Origin: Nonlabens xylanidelens
Lineage (GTDB): Bacteria; Bacteroidota; Bacteroidia; Flavobacteriales; Flavobacteriaceae
Length of the DNA: 64,000 bases
Direction: 5' to 3'
NCBI RefSeq assembly: GCF_002934445.1
Contig: NZ_PTJE01000002.1
Location: forward strand, 67,392 to 131,391
Numbering within the stretch: position 1 is the stretch's first letter; the number at the start of each line of letters is the position of its first letter. The notes beneath the pieces are model-generated. The model searched no databases and had not been told where the DNA came from. It saw nothing but the letters and a program-made list of their open reading frames with translations. Shown here piece after piece: positions 35,919-44,715 of the stretch. The position numbers and the translations under genes are program-made.

Positions 35919-37184
35919 TTAAAAGTATTGACCTATTCCGAATACGAAGCCGTTAGTAGCGTTATTACCTACACCAAAGCCGTAATCAAAACGTATGACA
36001 GCGTTAAAGATACGTTTATGAATAAAACGTATTCCCAAACCTGGGTTAATTTTGAGCGTACTTCCATCGACTAGGTCATCAAGACCACCATTAGGCTTGC
36101 GCCAGGTTCCAGCATCTATAAAAGTGTTACTTTGTAGTACAAACCAGTCTTTTTCATATAGCGTGTGACGGTATTCTGTATTAAGAGTAATTTCTGCTGT
36201 ACCGCGACCTGCGCTATTTCCTGCGCCTCTTATATTAATTTGATTATCTAGAGCAAAAGGAGCAAACCTTGACTCATTAAAAGAAGCGTAGGCTAGCTTT
36301 AATCTATTTGCCCAGTTTCCTTTCTTTCCCACTTTTTGAAAGTATTGGAAATCGGTTTGCGCAATAAGTTCATCTTTTAATAAACCTTCTCCACCAGTAA
36401 TTAACTCTAGGCTTGTAAAGTTCCTATAACCAGATGTGTATTGATAATCTATCTCAAGGTGGTTGTTCTCGTACTCTCCTAAAACGCTCCATTTTTTGGC
36501 ACTAAGTTCTTGTGGTACCTCGCTAGTAATGATACCATCTAGGTAACTATATTCTTGGTCAGAATATCGTACACCTAATTGAAAATTATTATGAAAATCT
36601 AATTCATATAAGGCATAAACTTCAGCACTTTGATTATCAAATCTATAGTTTACTGTATTATCATTATCAAAGAATATAGGTTCTCTTAAAACGTTGTTTT
36701 GATAATTAACACCTATACCTAGTTTGTTAGTAAACAAGTAAGGAGCTTCCCAAAAGGCACCGTAAGAATCAAAAATATTACGCCCATAATAACCACCTAT
36801 CAATTGATTTTCTCCAAATAAGTTGAACTCAAATAATGATAATCTAAAAGCAAAACTCTCATCATTTGCTTGAGATGCTCGCACACCAGGGATAATAGTA
36901 AAATTCTCTACTATCTCATAAGTAAGAATGTATTGAGCAGGATCATTTTTATCTAGCGTGAATGTGGCCTTTGCCACACCAGGTAATCTATTCAGTCGTT
37001 CTACATCTGTAGCAACCTGAAAAGGATCATAAACATTACCTGCTTTTACTTTAACTAACCTTTTAAGAAAAGATTCTTTAGTCCTTTTTAAACCTGTAAA
37101 CTCTACACTTTTTACAATGATATCTTGGGCACTTAAAATACCTGTGAATAAAATAAAAAGGAAAAATGTAATGTTTTTAAACAT
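35919..37184 (-). CDS. BamA/TamA-family outer membrane barrel protein
   Basis: About 421 residues: signal peptide (hydrophobic 4-16, cleavage after ILSAQ), one POTRA-like module (IIVKSVEFTGLKRTKESFL, ~18-90) and a C-terminal Omp85-type beta barrel (bacterial surface antigen family). The barrel ends in FGIGQYF with the terminal aromatic. The motif IRGAGN near the middle resembles the VRGY/F loop of the family. An ATG nine codons upstream (37211) would fall inside the -7 promoter box, so I place the start at 37184. Single-POTRA forms are often two-partner or TamA-like transporters. Confidence 0.85.
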   Translation of the reverse strand: MFKNITFFLFILFTGILSAQDIIVKSVEFTGLKRTKESFLKRLVKVKAGNVYDPFQVATDVERLNRLPGVAKATFTLDKNDPAQYILTYEIVENFTIIPGVRASQANDESFAFRLSLFEFNLFGENQLIGGYYGRNIFDSYGAFWEAPYLFTNKLGIGVNYQNNVLREPIFFDNDNTVNYRFDNQSAEVYALYELDFHNNFQLGVRYSDQEYSYLDGIITSEVPQELSAKKWSVLGEYENNHLEIDYQYTSGYRNFTSLELITGGEGLLKDELIAQTDFQYFQKVGKKGNWANRLKLAYASFNESRFAPFALDNQINIRGAGNSAGRGTAEITLNTEYRHTLYEKDWFVLQSNTFIDAGTWRKPNGGLDDLVDGSTLKINPGLGIRFIHKRIFNAVIRFDYGFGVGNNATNGFVFGIGQYF

Positions 37185-37208
37185 ATTATTACTTGTTGAT
37201 TGATATAG

Positions 37209-37216
37209 CAAAATTA
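37209..37216 (-). promoter_or_regulatory. -7 promoter element (TAATTTTG)
   Basis: Minus-strand TAATTTTG ends 24 bases before the ATG at 37184 and would be within the coding region if the upstream ATG at 37211 were used. Confidence 0.5.
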
Positions 37217-37368
37217 CCTTGTTATGTACTTATAAAGTTCAAAAGAATCATAATTATCATCACAGAAGTATAAAACTAACGGGATAAAATTGTGAACTAT
37301 TGACCATTTGCATTGCTATTGTTAAAATGCTTATTCATAAATAATAGATTATGTAATTTAGTAAAATT

Positions 37369-38655
37369 ATGAATGCACATAATAAGAATAGAGTAGTAAT
37401 AACAGGAATGGGAATTGTAGCACCTAATGCTGTTGGGGTTCCCGCTTTCGAGAAAGCGTTACAAGAACAAACCTCTGGAATACGATTTGATCCACAACTA
37501 GCCGATTTAAACTTTGGGTGTCAAGTATCAGGAACGCCACAAATTACAGAAGAATTATTAGCTGAAAACTTTACAAACTTACAATTGAGAGGCTTAAAAG
37601 CAACCGGATTAGTCTATGGTGTGATAGCTGGTAAAGAAGCTTTTAAAGATGCAGGTCTAGAAATAGCTGGTCTTGATGTCGCCATGAAGGATATGGGAAT
37701 CATATTCGGTACTGGGCAAAGTGGAGGCGAGAAATTTAGAGAAGCCATACTATTAATAGATCAAAAGAAAGTGCGTAGGTTAGGAAGTACCAGTGTTATA
37801 CAGACCATGACTAGCGGTATAAGCGCCTGGCTTGCCGGAGAATTAGGCTGCGGTAACCTAGTAACAAGCAACTCGAGTGCGTGTTGTACTGGTACCGAAG
37901 CTTTTTTAATGGGATATGAGCGCATAGCAGCTGGTAAAGCAACACAAATGTTAGTCGGTTCTACCAGTGATTCTGGACCTTATATCTGGGGTGGTTTTGA
38001 TGCCATGCGTATTTTACCTACTAAGTATAATGAAACTCCAGAAAAGGCGAGTAGACCCATATCTTGCGATGCTGCTGGATTTGTGCCAGGATCAGGTGCA
38101 GGTGCGTTTATTTTAGAAAGTCTAGAGAGTGCTTTAAAACGTGGTGCAAAAATATACGGAGAAGTTCTAGGAGGTGCTTTAAATTCTGGTGGACATCGTG
38201 GAGACGGCTCTATGACAGCGCCTAATGGACAGGCAGTTCAAGACTGTATAAAATTAGCTTTAAAAGATGCCCAAATTAAACCGCAAGAAATTGATGCTAT
38301 AAATGGGCACCTTACTGCAACCTCTAAAGATGCTTTTGAAGTGAAAAATTGGTCTGTAGCTTTAAATAGAAAAGGAGAAAACTTTCCTCTTATTAATACC
38401 TTTAAATCTTATGTAGGTCACTGTCTTGCTGCAGCTGGTAGTATAGAACTGGTGGGTACAGTATTACAATTAAAGAATAACGTAGTTTATGGAAACAGTA
38501 ATATCACCTCTTTGCATCCCGATATAACGGATGTAGTAGATTCTAATTGTATACCTAATCAAATGGTAAATAGAGATTTAAAAATTGTTGCCAAAGCTAG
38601 TTTTGGTTTCGGAGATGTAAATGCTTGTGTTATTCTCAAAGAATACAGGGATTAA
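37369..38655 (+). CDS. Beta-ketoacyl-ACP synthase (KAS II/FabF-like)
   Basis: A 428-residue ketosynthase. The nucleophile is Cys172 in NSSACCTGTE. The two histidines of the triad are visible in INGHLTATSKDA (~311) and YVGHCLAAAG (~345). The N-terminus VVITGMGIVAPNAVG is standard. A palindrome variant lies at codons ~25-30 (AFEKA). It belongs functionally with the ACP downstream and probably with the type III PKS operon, from which it is separated by the two minus-strand envelope genes. It would lengthen the acyl starter. Confidence 0.92.
   Translation: MNAHNKNRVVITGMGIVAPNAVGVPAFEKALQEQTSGIRFDPQLADLNFGCQVSGTPQITEELLAENFTNLQLRGLKATGLVYGVIAGKEAFKDAGLEIAGLDVAMKDMGIIFGTGQSGGEKFREAILLIDQKKVRRLGSTSVIQTMTSGISAWLAGELGCGNLVTSNSSACCTGTEAFLMGYERIAAGKATQMLVGSTSDSGPYIWGGFDAMRILPTKYNETPEKASRPISCDAAGFVPGSGAGAFILESLESALKRGAKIYGEVLGGALNSGGHRGDGSMTAPNGQAVQDCIKLALKDAQIKPQEIDAINGHLTATSKDAFEVKNWSVALNRKGENFPLINTFKSYVGHCLAAAGSIELVGTVLQLKNNVVYGNSNITSLHPDITDVVDSNCIPNQMVNRDLKIVAKASFGFGDVNACVILKEYRD
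37443..37458. repeat. 16-bp palindrome variant inside the ketosynthase gene
   Basis: CGCTTTCGAGAAAGCG, one mismatch; in frame it reads AFEKA. The change converts AFAKA to AFEKA. Confidence 0.8.
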
Positions 38656-38790
38656 CTACATTATCCTCACAAAAAATATCAGTTTTCAGTTTCCTTATGT
38701 AATCTCATTATATATAGTTAAACTGACCTATATAGACTTCTTTAATTCAACTTTTGATAGTATTTTTAGAGAAGTTATGAAAATATAAAC

Positions 38791-39039
38791 ATGCAAGAGA
38801 AAGAAATTGAACAACAGCTTTTTAAAATAGTAAAAGTGTATTTACCACAAGATGTAGAATCTACTGCCATAGAGCTAGATAGTCATTTAATGCAAGATCT
38901 AGGAATTAACAGTGCGCATCTAGTAGATATAGCGCTAGATGTGGAAGATGCTTTTGATATTATGCTAGATGAAAAAGATATGGAAGAAATGCAAACGGTT
39001 AAGGACGCCATACAAATAGTCAAAGCAAAAACAGCTTAA
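38791..39039 (+). CDS. Acyl carrier protein
   Basis: An 82-residue acidic four-helix carrier. The expected phosphopantetheine Ser is in DLGINSAHLVD (~37-47). The common DSL motif is replaced by NSA, which still leaves Ser at the right place. Helix II continues IALDVEDAFDIML as usual. It lies 135 bases after the ketosynthase and 27 before ppc. It most likely serves the ketosynthase, dehydratase and type III PKS of this locus rather than general fatty acid synthesis; this is inferred from context. Confidence 0.88.
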   Translation: MQEKEIEQQLFKIVKVYLPQDVESTAIELDSHLMQDLGINSAHLVDIALDVEDAFDIMLDEKDMEEMQTVKDAIQIVKAKTA

Positions 39040-39066
39040 TCAATTTTCTCATTAAAAATAAGACCT

Positions 39067-41631
39067 ATGTCTAGATTACCTAAAATAGAAAGATTTAAAA
39101 ACGAAGTAGAATCTAAATACCAGATTTTCAATGGTATTTTCATGACACTACCATTTGATCAAATCTCTAATACGGGAGGTTTATTGCCTCTTTTTCATGA
39201 ATTATGTGTAAAGGGATATGAAAAAGGAAAAAACCCAACAGAAATAGTTCAGTATTTCTTTGATAAATACTTAAGAGATAGTAGTGATGAAGAGCGACAG
39301 TCTATGCTTTTTAAATTTATACAGTACATAGAACGCCAGGTTGTACTATTTGATGCGATAGAAGATGCTGCATTTGGTAAAGTAAATAATCTGGATGGTC
39401 GCGGTTCTCTACGTAGTGTAAAGGACGAGGCCGTTGCCTTAAACAAGACCGAAGAACTTGCAGCCTATCTTAAAGAGTTTAAAGTAAGACCGGTATTAAC
39501 AGCGCACCCTACACAGTTTTATCCTGGTTCTGTATTAGGTATTATTAATGATCTAGGTGTCGCTATTAAGGCAAATGAGATTCAAGAAGTGAAATTATTG
39601 CTTTCTCAGCTAGGTAAAACTCCATTCTTTAAAACAGAAAAACCTACACCATTTGACGAGGCGATAAGTTTAATATGGTATCTAGAAAATGTGTTTTATC
39701 ATGCTATGGGTAATATTTATGATTACCTAAAAACGCATATTAAAAATCCACAAGAATTTAAAAATCAAATAGTTGAAATAGGTTTCTGGCCTGGTGGTGA
39801 TAGGGATGGTAATCCATTTGTAACCACAGATATTACACTAGATGTAGCAAAGAGGCTACGTGCAACTATTTTTAGAAACTATTACCGCGATGTAAGAAAA
39901 CTGCGTAGAAGACTAACTTTTAAAGGTGTAGAAGAGCAACTTACTTCCATAGAAGGAATGTGCTATCGAGCTATTTTTGATGTAGAAATTTTAGATTTTA
40001 CAGCTTCAGATCTTATTGAGAAACTTAACAGTATCAGAACTATAGTTATAGAGCGTCATAACTCGCTGTTTTTAGATCAGATAGATAGTTTTATTCATAA
40101 AGTAGAACTATTTGGTTTCCATTTTGCAACCTTAGACATAAGACAAGATAGCAGTGCACATGACGCGGTTTTTGATGAGATTCTCGCTTTCGCGAAAGCG
40201 GAACTACCATCCAACTATAACGACTTATCTGAGGTAGAAAAGATCAACGTACTTGTAGAGGTAGAAGGAGCTCTAGATCCTAACGAATTTAAGGACGAGT
40301 ACACCCAACGCACATTGAGTAGTATATATGCCATAAAACATATACAAAAACGCAATGGTGAAAAAGGCTGTAATCGCTACATCATTTCTAATACGCAAAT
40401 GGCTTCTCATATTATGGAAGTCTATGCAATGTTGCGACTTTGTGATATGAAAGAGCCTAATATAGATGTGGTACCGTTATTTGAAACCGTGCCTGATCTA
40501 GTAAATGCACCTCATGTCATGAAATCGCTTTATGAAAATGAGAAATACCGTTCTCATGTTAAGAGACGTGGTGATACACAACATATTATGCTAGGTTTTA
40601 GTGATGGGACTAAAGATGGTGGTTATTTAATGGCAAATTGGGCCATCTATAAAGCAAAAGAAGAGCTGACCAGAGTATCTAGAATGTATGGAGTATCGAT
40701 AGTATTCTTTGATGGTAGAGGTGGACCGCCAGCCCGTGGTGGTGGACAGACACATCAATTTTATGCTTCTATGGGAACAAAGATTGAAGCAAAACACATA
40801 CAGTTAACCGTACAAGGACAAACCATTAGTTCAAAATTTGGTACACTAGAAAGTTGTCAATACAACCTAGAACAAATGATAAGTAGTGGTGTGAGCAATG
40901 CAGTTTATGCTAGTGATGCAAATGACTTCTCTGCTACAGACCAAGCTACAATGGATCAACTAGCAGAAACTAGTTATAAAACCTATACCGACTTTAAGGC
41001 GCACCCTCAATTTCTATCTTATTTAGAAAAAATGAGTACCTTAAAATATTACGCAAAAACTAATATAGGTAGTAGACCTAGTAAAAGAGCTGGTAGTACA
41101 GAATTAAGATTTAAGGATTTAAGAGCTATACCTTTTGTAGGATCTTGGAGTCAATTAAAACAAAACGTTCCTGGATTTTATGGAGTAGGTACAGCACTAG
41201 AATCTATGGAAAAAGCAGGCAATTGGGACGCTGCTCAATCTTTATATAATAACAATAAGTTTTTCCGTACATTATTGGATAATAGTATGATGAGTCTTAC
41301 AAAGTCATTCTTTGGTTTAACTGCTTATATGGAGCATGATCCTATTTATGGAGAATTCTGGAAACTGATTTATGCAGAGTATGAACGTTCTAAAAAGTAC
41401 ATGCTTAAGATTTCTGGAATGACTGCTCTTATGGATAATGAAGTAGCAGGAAGAGCAAGTATACAGGCTAGAGAAAAAATAGTTTTACCGCTATTAACGA
41501 TACAACAATACGCACTTAAAATGGTCCAAGATATACAGAATAATGAAGCATCTGGTAGTCTAGAGATTTATGAGCAAATGGTGACTAGATCTCTTTATGG
41601 GAATATAAACGCAAGTCGTAATTCTGCTTAA
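39067..41631 (+). CDS. ppc: Phosphoenolpyruvate carboxylase
   Basis: Carboxylates PEP to oxaloacetate, replenishing the TCA cycle. The 854-residue protein has LTAHPTQFYPG (~140) with the catalytic His, WPGGDRDGNPFVT (~241), GFSDGTKDGGYLMANW (~513) and the second catalytic block FFDGRGGPPARGGGQ (~552). The last two differ from the proteobacterial GYSDSGKDAG and GRGGTVGRGGGP, as is usual in the shorter Bacteroidetes form. A palindrome copy encodes AFAKAE at ~373-378. It is separate in function from the neighbouring ACP. Confidence 0.93.
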   Translation: MSRLPKIERFKNEVESKYQIFNGIFMTLPFDQISNTGGLLPLFHELCVKGYEKGKNPTEIVQYFFDKYLRDSSDEERQSMLFKFIQYIERQVVLFDAIEDAAFGKVNNLDGRGSLRSVKDEAVALNKTEELAAYLKEFKVRPVLTAHPTQFYPGSVLGIINDLGVAIKANEIQEVKLLLSQLGKTPFFKTEKPTPFDEAISLIWYLENVFYHAMGNIYDYLKTHIKNPQEFKNQIVEIGFWPGGDRDGNPFVTTDITLDVAKRLRATIFRNYYRDVRKLRRRLTFKGVEEQLTSIEGMCYRAIFDVEILDFTASDLIEKLNSIRTIVIERHNSLFLDQIDSFIHKVELFGFHFATLDIRQDSSAHDAVFDEILAFAKAELPSNYNDLSEVEKINVLVEVEGALDPNEFKDEYTQRTLSSIYAIKHIQKRNGEKGCNRYIISNTQMASHIMEVYAMLRLCDMKEPNIDVVPLFETVPDLVNAPHVMKSLYENEKYRSHVKRRGDTQHIMLGFSDGTKDGGYLMANWAIYKAKEELTRVSRMYGVSIVFFDGRGGPPARGGGQTHQFYASMGTKIEAKHIQLTVQGQTISSKFGTLESCQYNLEQMISSGVSNAVYASDANDFSATDQATMDQLAETSYKTYTDFKAHPQFLSYLEKMSTLKYYAKTNIGSRPSKRAGSTELRFKDLRAIPFVGSWSQLKQNVPGFYGVGTALESMEKAGNWDAAQSLYNNNKFFRTLLDNSMMSLTKSFFGLTAYMEHDPIYGEFWKLIYAEYERSKKYMLKISGMTALMDNEVAGRASIQAREKIVLPLLTIQQYALKMVQDIQNNEASGSLEIYEQMVTRSLYGNINASRNSA
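40185..40200. repeat. 16-bp palindrome inside ppc
   Basis: Exact copy; in frame it reads AFAKA within a variable acidic loop of the enzyme. Confidence 0.95.
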
Positions 41632-41664
41632 GGAACTGGTTGCATTCTAAATTATATAAATAAA

Positions 41665-41701
41665 ATAGGAAGTCTTTCTTTAATTAAGATAGACTTCCTA
41701 T
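41665..41701 (+). terminator. Hairpin downstream of ppc
   Basis: Eleven-bp stem (41665-41675 with 41691-41701), T-poor; it may slow polymerase or protect the 3' end ahead of the terminator at 41731. Confidence 0.45.
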
Positions 41702-41730
41702 AAGTTTTAAATACAACAGTAATACACATA

Positions 41731-41761
41731 AAATCCTTGAATTCACTTCAAGGATTTTTTT
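41731..41761. terminator. Bidirectional Rho-independent terminator
   Basis: Ten-bp stem (41731-41740 with 41748-41757) followed by seven T on the plus strand. It lies between the converging ppc and hibernation-factor-like genes, with a shorter T-run on the minus strand. Confidence 0.8.
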
Positions 41762-42054
41762 CATGCTGATAGTAAATTATGTTCCTCTACAAGTTCATTC
41801 ATAAGTGTATCTACAGCGATACTTACCGACTTTTTAAAATTTAGAGATTCTATCTCACAAAACACGTTTTTGTTTGATAACGATACTTGAATCATCGCAA
41901 CTTCTCTCGTTCTATTCTTGATATCAAACATTTTTTTATAGGTGATATCTATCCTACGTATTTTAGACTCTTCGTGTAGTACTTGTAATTTTTCGGTTGT
42001 AAATTTTTCTAACTTCTTGTTAGTAGGGACATGAACGTAGTTAAAATGAATCAT
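41761..42054 (-). CDS. Ribosome hibernation factor-like protein (HPF/RaiA fold), second copy
   Basis: A 97-residue protein with the HPF/RaiA beta-alpha-beta-beta-beta-alpha pattern: MIHFNYVHVPTNKKLEKF, then EKLQVL, a beta section and the C-terminal helix SIAVDTLMNELVEEHN. The basic residues that contact 16S rRNA in HPF are less dense here, so a diverged role is possible. It lies 109 bases downstream of the TerC gene and probably belongs to the four-gene minus-strand unit that begins with a second HPF-like gene at 43913. Confidence 0.78.
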   Translation of the reverse strand: MIHFNYVHVPTNKKLEKFTTEKLQVLHEESKIRRIDITYKKMFDIKNRTREVAMIQVSLSNKNVFCEIESLNFKKSVSIAVDTLMNELVEEHNLLSA

Positions 42055-42163
42055 TTTTCTTGGCTTTTATAATACCTACGTAAGAATTACAATCGCGGTT
42101 TTAAAAAAATAAGAAAAATAAGTAAACGACATGAAAAATAACAGTACGTCTACTTTTCTGTAT

Positions 42164-43129
42164 TCAAGGATTCTTTTTGTTTTTTTTTTCTTGAGGAGTC
42201 GCAGGGTAGTAGATAGAAAACAAAGCCCCTACCAGTAACGACACAAATATTACTACAAGAGAGATCCATTCTGGTAAATGAATATAGTGAACAGATAACA
42301 TTTTAAGTCCTACAAAGGCAAGTATAGCCACTAGACTGTAATGAATGTATTGAAATTTATCTAAAAGATTTGATAAGAAAAAGTACATACTACGTAATCC
42401 CATAATAGCAAGTATATTACTAGAAAAGACTAAAAAAGGATCCTTAGTGATGGCTAGAATAGCAGGAATAGAATCTAGGGCAAAAAGAATATCGGTAATT
42501 TCTATAACCACTAGCGCCAGAAATAATGGTGTCGCTATACGCTTACCCATTTTCTTAATAAAGAGCTGTTGTCCCTCTATACGATCTGTAACAGGGAAAA
42601 GTTTTTTAGCAAATTTATAGATCTTGGAAGTCTTAGGGTCAAATTCTTCTTCTTTACTACTCAACATAGAATAAGCAGTATAGAGTAGAAAACCACCAAA
42701 AATGTAGGTCATCCAGCTTATCTCGTTAATTAACGCAATACCGAATAGAATCATCAATGCTCTGAAAACTAATGCTCCTACAATTCCCCAAAATAACACA
42801 CGATGCTGGTATTTTGTACTTATAGAAAATGATTTGAAAATTACCGCTATTACAAATATGTTATCTATACTCAGTGATAATTCTATAAGATAACCGGTTA
42901 GGTATTTAAGAGCGGCGTCTGCACCGCTTAATTGGTCAGGATTAGCGAGATAGCCAGCGTCATAAATAAAATAAATGACTGCTGTAAAAGCTAGTGCGAT
43001 ACCTACCCAAAGAGCCGTGAATTTTGACGCTTCTTTGGTACTTATAACATGTGCATTTCTATTAAATACAAATAGATCCAGTCCTAAAAAGATAGTTACT
43101 AAAACAATGAATGAAATCCAGACAATCAT
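42164..43129 (-). CDS. TerC/Alx-family membrane protein
   Basis: A 321-residue protein with about eight to nine membrane segments. The family motif is visible as ELSLSIDNIFVIAVIF (~86-101), and EITDILFALDSIPAI (~205-219) is the second acidic block; these Asp/Glu residues are thought to bind Mn(II). Relatives export manganese or act in tellurite resistance and in folding of exported proteins. It is flanked by HPF-like genes, so stress regulation is plausible. Confidence 0.92.
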   Translation of the reverse strand: MIVWISFIVLVTIFLGLDLFVFNRNAHVISTKEASKFTALWVGIALAFTAVIYFIYDAGYLANPDQLSGADAALKYLTGYLIELSLSIDNIFVIAVIFKSFSISTKYQHRVLFWGIVGALVFRALMILFGIALINEISWMTYIFGGFLLYTAYSMLSSKEEEFDPKTSKIYKFAKKLFPVTDRIEGQQLFIKKMGKRIATPLFLALVVIEITDILFALDSIPAILAITKDPFLVFSSNILAIMGLRSMYFFLSNLLDKFQYIHYSLVAILAFVGLKMLSVHYIHLPEWISLVVIFVSLLVGALFSIYYPATPQEKKNKKNP

Positions 43130-43150
43130 GTGGTGAGGTTTACGTAAACA

Positions 43151-43181
43151 TAAAAAAATCCAGCTATAAAAGCTGGATTTT
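43151..43181 (-). terminator. Hairpin terminator between ArsC-like and TerC genes
   Basis: Eleven-bp stem (43155-43165 with 43171-43181), loop ATAAA, with a T-run on the minus strand. It would at least partly end the transcript of the ArsC-like gene before TerC. Confidence 0.75.
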
Positions 43182-43204
43182 AAAAAGTAATTATATCTTA
43201 AAAT

Positions 43205-43606
43205 TTAAGGAATATGGATGGATGAAGTATCTACATCAAAGAATTCTAAAATTTCATTATATAATTTGATTTCCTTTGCTCTCTTGCCTTCTATTGCTAT
43301 AGGAAAGATAAGCATTTCTGGATCTTTTTGTAATACTTTAATAGCACCATCACAATCTATATTGCTATCGGTTCCATATTTATTCTCAAAGGTAGCATGA
43401 TCAGTATGTATCAAATCTCTAACTCTTAGATTCATTACATCAGCAATTTCTGTCCACGTTGTACCTGCCACTTTATCCTTACTGACATCTATAGCCAGTA
43501 AATGCTTACCTGCAGAGCTTGCATAAGCAAAAATCTCTTTATGATTTTTCTGATTAGAATTATAAAACAATACTATTTGTTTAGGGCTTGTGGCTAGTGA
43601 GATCAT
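43205..43606 (-). CDS. ArsC/Spx-fold thioredoxin-like protein lacking the active Cys
   Basis: A 133-residue protein. Strand 1 and the loop read VLFYNSNQKNHKEIFAYA where arsenate reductases have a Cys (YNPxCSKSR). The later blocks WTEIADVMNLRVRDLIHTD and PIAIEGKRAKEI follow the ArsC/Spx order. With the catalytic Cys absent, arsenate reduction is unlikely and a regulatory or structural role is more probable. Its start is one base after the stop of the HPF-like gene, so the two are coupled. Confidence 0.75.
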   Translation of the reverse strand: MISLATSPKQIVLFYNSNQKNHKEIFAYASSAGKHLLAIDVSKDKVAGTTWTEIADVMNLRVRDLIHTDHATFENKYGTDSNIDCDGAIKVLQKDPEMLIFPIAIEGKRAKEIKLYNEILEFFDVDTSSIHIP

Positions 43607-43607
43607 A

Positions 43608-43913
43608 TTAGGGATGTGTAATTATGGTTGCTTTTCTTTTTTCGCATTGTGTTTTAAGTTGGTTTACAACTTTATTTACCGACTCATGAAACGTTGCATG
43701 ACTTTCTTCGGCAAAGAGTCGTGGGCCAGGAGCACTTAATCTTATCTCAGTGATCATTCCTGTCTCATCACTTGACGTGTTTTCTGTCTTATAAAAAACA
43801 TCTGCTCGAGTAATCCAGTTGTATCGATCAAAAATGGTTTGTAATTTCTCTTTAGTATATTCTTCAAGTTCTGTACTTCCTGAAACGTGTTGGTAATTAA
43901 ATTGAATGTTCAT
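43608..43913 (-). CDS. Ribosome hibernation factor-like protein (HPF/RaiA)
   Basis: A 101-residue protein of HPF/RaiA fold: MNIQFNYQHVSGSTELEEYTKEKLQTIF, a central TRADVFYKTE strand, EIRLSAPGPRLFAEES and a basic C-terminal helix. In known members this fold binds the 30S subunit in the mRNA/tRNA path and stalls translation in stationary phase. It is the first gene of the minus-strand unit HPF-like, ArsC-like, TerC, HPF-like. Confidence 0.85.
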   Translation of the reverse strand: MNIQFNYQHVSGSTELEEYTKEKLQTIFDRYNWITRADVFYKTENTSSDETGMITEIRLSAPGPRLFAEESHATFHESVNKVVNQLKTQCEKRKATIITHP

Positions 43914-44100
43914 AATGTTGATTTTCAGATAAAGTTAATTCACAAATCTGCTATTACTTAGGGTTTTAATTAAATCTTAGTACAGCTTTAATAAAGTATT
44001 AAGCTTTGAAGAATTAATTGTTAATCTATAATTAATATTAATTAATCTAGTATATTAACTTAATAACTTTAACTATTCTTAAATAGATTCTTTAGGTTCT

Positions 44101-44116
44101 CGCTTTCGCGAAAGCG
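44101..44116. repeat. 16-bp palindrome, intergenic copy
   Basis: Exact copy 30 bases upstream of the DUF4251 gene. Left flank CT, right flank GAA. Confidence 0.95.
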
Positions 44117-44145
44117 GAATTAAAAGCAACTTTATACACTATAAA

Positions 44146-44700
44146 ATGAAAAAATATAAATATTTAATCCTCATTAGTATTTTAGTATTGATACTTTCTT
44201 CATGTAAATCTAGTTTTACAGAAGCAGATCGCACCAAACTTAAAGATCTACAAAACGAATTAATAAACAACAATCTCGTTTTTAAAGCAGATGCTGCCTT
44301 ACCTTTTAACTCGCAGGCAGTTAATAATGCCATCAACGATATTCTTATACGTAATGGAAATAGTGCTAGCCGTATCAGTTTAAGTGGTGATAATTACACT
44401 CTTAAAATAGCAGGAGAGAAGGCTGTTTTTAATTTACCTTTTTATGGAGAACGTAGAACAGGTGGTGGTTATAATGATAACAATTCATTTGACTTTACTG
44501 GTGAAATAAAAAATGTGAGTCAATCCATAGTGGCAGACTCTAACTATATTTCTTATGAATTTGATATAAGAAATGACACAGAAAGCCTTAGTGTAGAACT
44601 TAAAATATTCTCTAGAGAGACAGCTCATTTAATTATCAATAGTTCACAACGTTCTTACATGAAGTACGATGGTCATTTAAGCATCGAGCCGATAGAATAA
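44146..44700 (+). CDS. DUF4251 lipoprotein
   Basis: A 184-residue lipoprotein: signal MKKYKYLILISILVLIL, lipobox LSSC (Cys20). The DUF4251 domain follows, with the recognisable DNYTLKIAGEKAVFNLPFYGERRTGGG region (read in parts) and the FDFTGEI strand. The family is Bacteroidetes-specific and of unknown function. It converges with the copper operon and is its only plus-strand neighbour. Confidence 0.88.
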   Translation: MKKYKYLILISILVLILSSCKSSFTEADRTKLKDLQNELINNNLVFKADAALPFNSQAVNNAINDILIRNGNSASRISLSGDNYTLKIAGEKAVFNLPFYGERRTGGGYNDNNSFDFTGEIKNVSQSIVADSNYISYEFDIRNDTESLSVELKIFSRETAHLIINSSQRSYMKYDGHLSIEPIE

Positions 44701-44715
44701 AGATCGCCTCAGTTT

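Noticed and set aside
37185-37211. Upstream ATG for the BamA-like gene
   Set aside because: It falls in the -7 box region, and the downstream ATG gives a normal signal peptide.
43205-43606. Arsenate reductase
   Set aside because: The fold matches but the catalytic Cys is replaced, so the activity cannot be claimed.
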